From positions 1 through 7,397 of the forward strand of contig DNPI01000103.1 of the NCBI GenBank assembly GCA_003501525.1: a DNA stretch of 7,397 nucleotides, given 5' to 3'. The notes beneath the pieces were generated by a model. The model was not told where the DNA came from. It ran no database searches and saw nothing but the letters and a program-made list of their open reading frames with translations. Shown in pieces: positions 6,422-7,397 of this stretch (its first letter is position 1; each line of letters starts with the position of its first letter). The DNA is from Planctomycetota bacterium (GTDB lineage: Bacteria; Planctomycetota; UBA1135). The translations under genes were made by a program, and so were the position numbers.

Positions 6422-6449
6422 GTGCGGCCCGATAGTGGGTTGTAGCCCC
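6411..6449. repeat. 8-bp inverted repeat GGGGCTAC-N23-GTAGCCCC upstream of rpsB
   Basis: The arms are 6411-6418 and 6442-6449, perfectly complementary, with a further possible G-T pair (6410/6450). The loop of 23 nt includes CCC (6428-6430) and GGG (6437-6439), which could pair inside it. Arm centres are 31 bp apart, about three helical turns. It is either a transcript hairpin in the rpsB leader or a two-site operator overlapping the predicted -10. E. coli S2 represses its own operon through its leader; whether this element does the same is unknown. Confidence 0.5.
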
Positions 6450-6483
6450 TGTAAAGCCCTAAAAGTCGCGGGAAATGTAGAAA

Positions 6484-7397
6484 ATGTCACAGCTTTCTGT
6501 CCAAACTCTGGTTGATGCGGGTGCGCACATTGGGTGTCGCGTGAGCCGTTGGAACCCGAAAATGGAGCCTTACATTCACGGCTCCCGCAATCGGATTCAT
6601 GTTATTGACTTGAAGGAGACCATTAGAGGGATTCTTCGGGCTAAGCACTTCTTAAAGGAGATGATTGGTTCCGGGCAAGATGTTCTTTTTGTCGGGACTA
6701 AACCCCAGATTCGTTCAGAAGTTGCGAAGGTCAATGAAGAGACCGGAATGCCTTTCGTTAATGACAGGTGGATTGGGGGCACCCTTACGAATTACCAAAT
6801 TATTGGTTCGCGGATTGCACATCTAGATGACCTTGAGAAGAAGGAGACAGAGGGTTACCTGGACGACCTTACGAAGAAGGAGGCCGCTCGTTTTCTTCGC
6901 GAGAAACGCAAGATATTTCGAAACCTTCATGGCATCCGTGACATGTTTCGTTTGCCAGGAGCTTTGGTAGTTGTTGATCCTCGCACTGAACGCAATGCAG
7001 TACGCGAAGCTCAAAGAATGGGAATTCCTGTTATCGGAGTTGTTGATACCGATGGTGACCCCGATTTTTGTGATCTAGTAATTCCTGCAAATGACGACGC
7101 CATTCGTTCTGTTGGCCTTATTCTTGGCCATTTGGTTGAGGCGATTGAGCGGGGTAAGGATTTGCGCAAAGAACGCGGGATAACTGAAGCCTCGAAGCAA
7201 GACGACATAGTGCCTCTTTCTGCTCCAATTCCTATGCCGAAGTCGCAGAGGGCTAGGAGAAGTGATGGCCAAGCGCACGCAGCTGAAGAGCCTCCTGTTC
7301 CTCGACCCTCCTCGGACAGGCCTAAGCCAAATCCGGATGCTTTAAATCGCCCTGTGGCAGTGACTCCCACCACGGATTCTGTGGATTCTGTGGATTC
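6484..7397 (+). CDS. rpsB: 30S ribosomal protein S2, C-terminal end missing at the right edge
   Basis: S2 binds late in 30S assembly and helps recruit S1. The 304 visible residues begin MSQLSVQTLVDAGAHIG (S2 signature 1). SRWNPKM (21-27), LFVGTKP (68-74) and RWIGGTLTN (95-103) follow, then signature 2 from P158 to P182 (PGALVVVDPRTERN through MGIP). The conserved core ends near residue 232, already about E. coli S2 length. The rest is a low-complexity Pro/Ser/Arg/Asp tail that runs off the window. The ATG start is secure: an in-frame TAG (6478-6480) lies two codons upstream. No strong Shine-Dalgarno sequence is seen. The divergent 166-bp spacer carries a likely promoter and inverted repeat. 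In many bacteria tsf follows rpsB; here that would be outside the window. Confidence 0.97.
   Translation, partial: MSQLSVQTLVDAGAHIGCRVSRWNPKMEPYIHGSRNRIHVIDLKETIRGILRAKHFLKEMIGSGQDVLFVGTKPQIRSEVAKVNEETGMPFVNDRWIGGTLTNYQIIGSRIAHLDDLEKKETEGYLDDLTKKEAARFLREKRKIFRNLHGIRDMFRLPGALVVVDPRTERNAVREAQRMGIPVIGVVDTDGDPDFCDLVIPANDDAIRSVGLILGHLVEAIERGKDLRKERGITEASKQDDIVPLSAPIPMPKSQRARRSDGQAHAAEEPPVPRPSSDRPKPNPDALNRPVAVTPTTDSVDSVD
7375..7397 (+). repeat. 9-bp tandem repeat GATTCTGTG in the rpsB tail
   Basis: GATTCTGTG occurs twice, followed by GATTC at the window edge, in frame with rpsB from codon 298. It encodes Asp-Ser-Val repeats. The array may continue past the edge, and being in frame it could vary in copy number without breaking the gene. 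Confidence 0.7.

Noticed and set aside
7011..7373. Open 120-codon minus-strand frame opposite rpsB
   Set aside because: Antisense to a conserved ribosomal protein gene and its tail, with no recognisable motif.

Overview
The window most likely comes from a planctomycete (Planctomycetota) chromosome of roughly balanced GC. Three things suggest this. A membrane-anchored protein ends in an NPCBM/NEW2-type module, a family abundant in planctomycetes. The S2 protein carries the SRWNPKM variant and a long tail. Two groEL genes flank one groES, with dnaJ following. Most genes also lack an obvious Shine-Dalgarno sequence. The assignment rests on recognised sequence patterns; no database search was possible.

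Layout. Positions 1-3985, minus strand: a tightly packed chaperone operon transcribed groEL-A (3985-2366), groES (2359-2063), groEL-B (2045-438), dnaJ (434 to beyond position 1, N-terminal 144 residues only). Gaps are 6, 17 and 3 nt. An 84-bp divergent spacer (3986-4069) holds a 6-9-6 inverted repeat and a pair of overlapping small hairpins just before the groEL-A start. Positions 4070-5293, plus strand: a single-pass membrane-anchored protein with an NPCBM-like C-terminus. It converges on a minus-strand GGDEF protein (6317-5313), with an 18-bp perfect palindrome at the junction. A 166-bp divergent spacer (6318-6483) holds a plausible sigma70 promoter and an 8-bp inverted repeat. It leads into plus-strand rpsB (6484 to the right edge, incomplete at its C-terminus).

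How they work together. GroEL-A, GroES, GroEL-B and DnaJ form one protein-folding and heat-shock unit. Both GroELs keep the ATPase residues, but neither has the Gly-Gly-Met tail, and GroEL-A differs in the apical substrate/GroES-binding face, so specialised chaperonins are possible. The NPCBM protein, the diguanylate cyclase and rpsB look like independent transcription units. I see no mobile element, CRISPR array, tRNA or rRNA, and no gene-free stretch over 300 bp. The region reads as core chromosome with some unusual details rather than a defence or mobile island.
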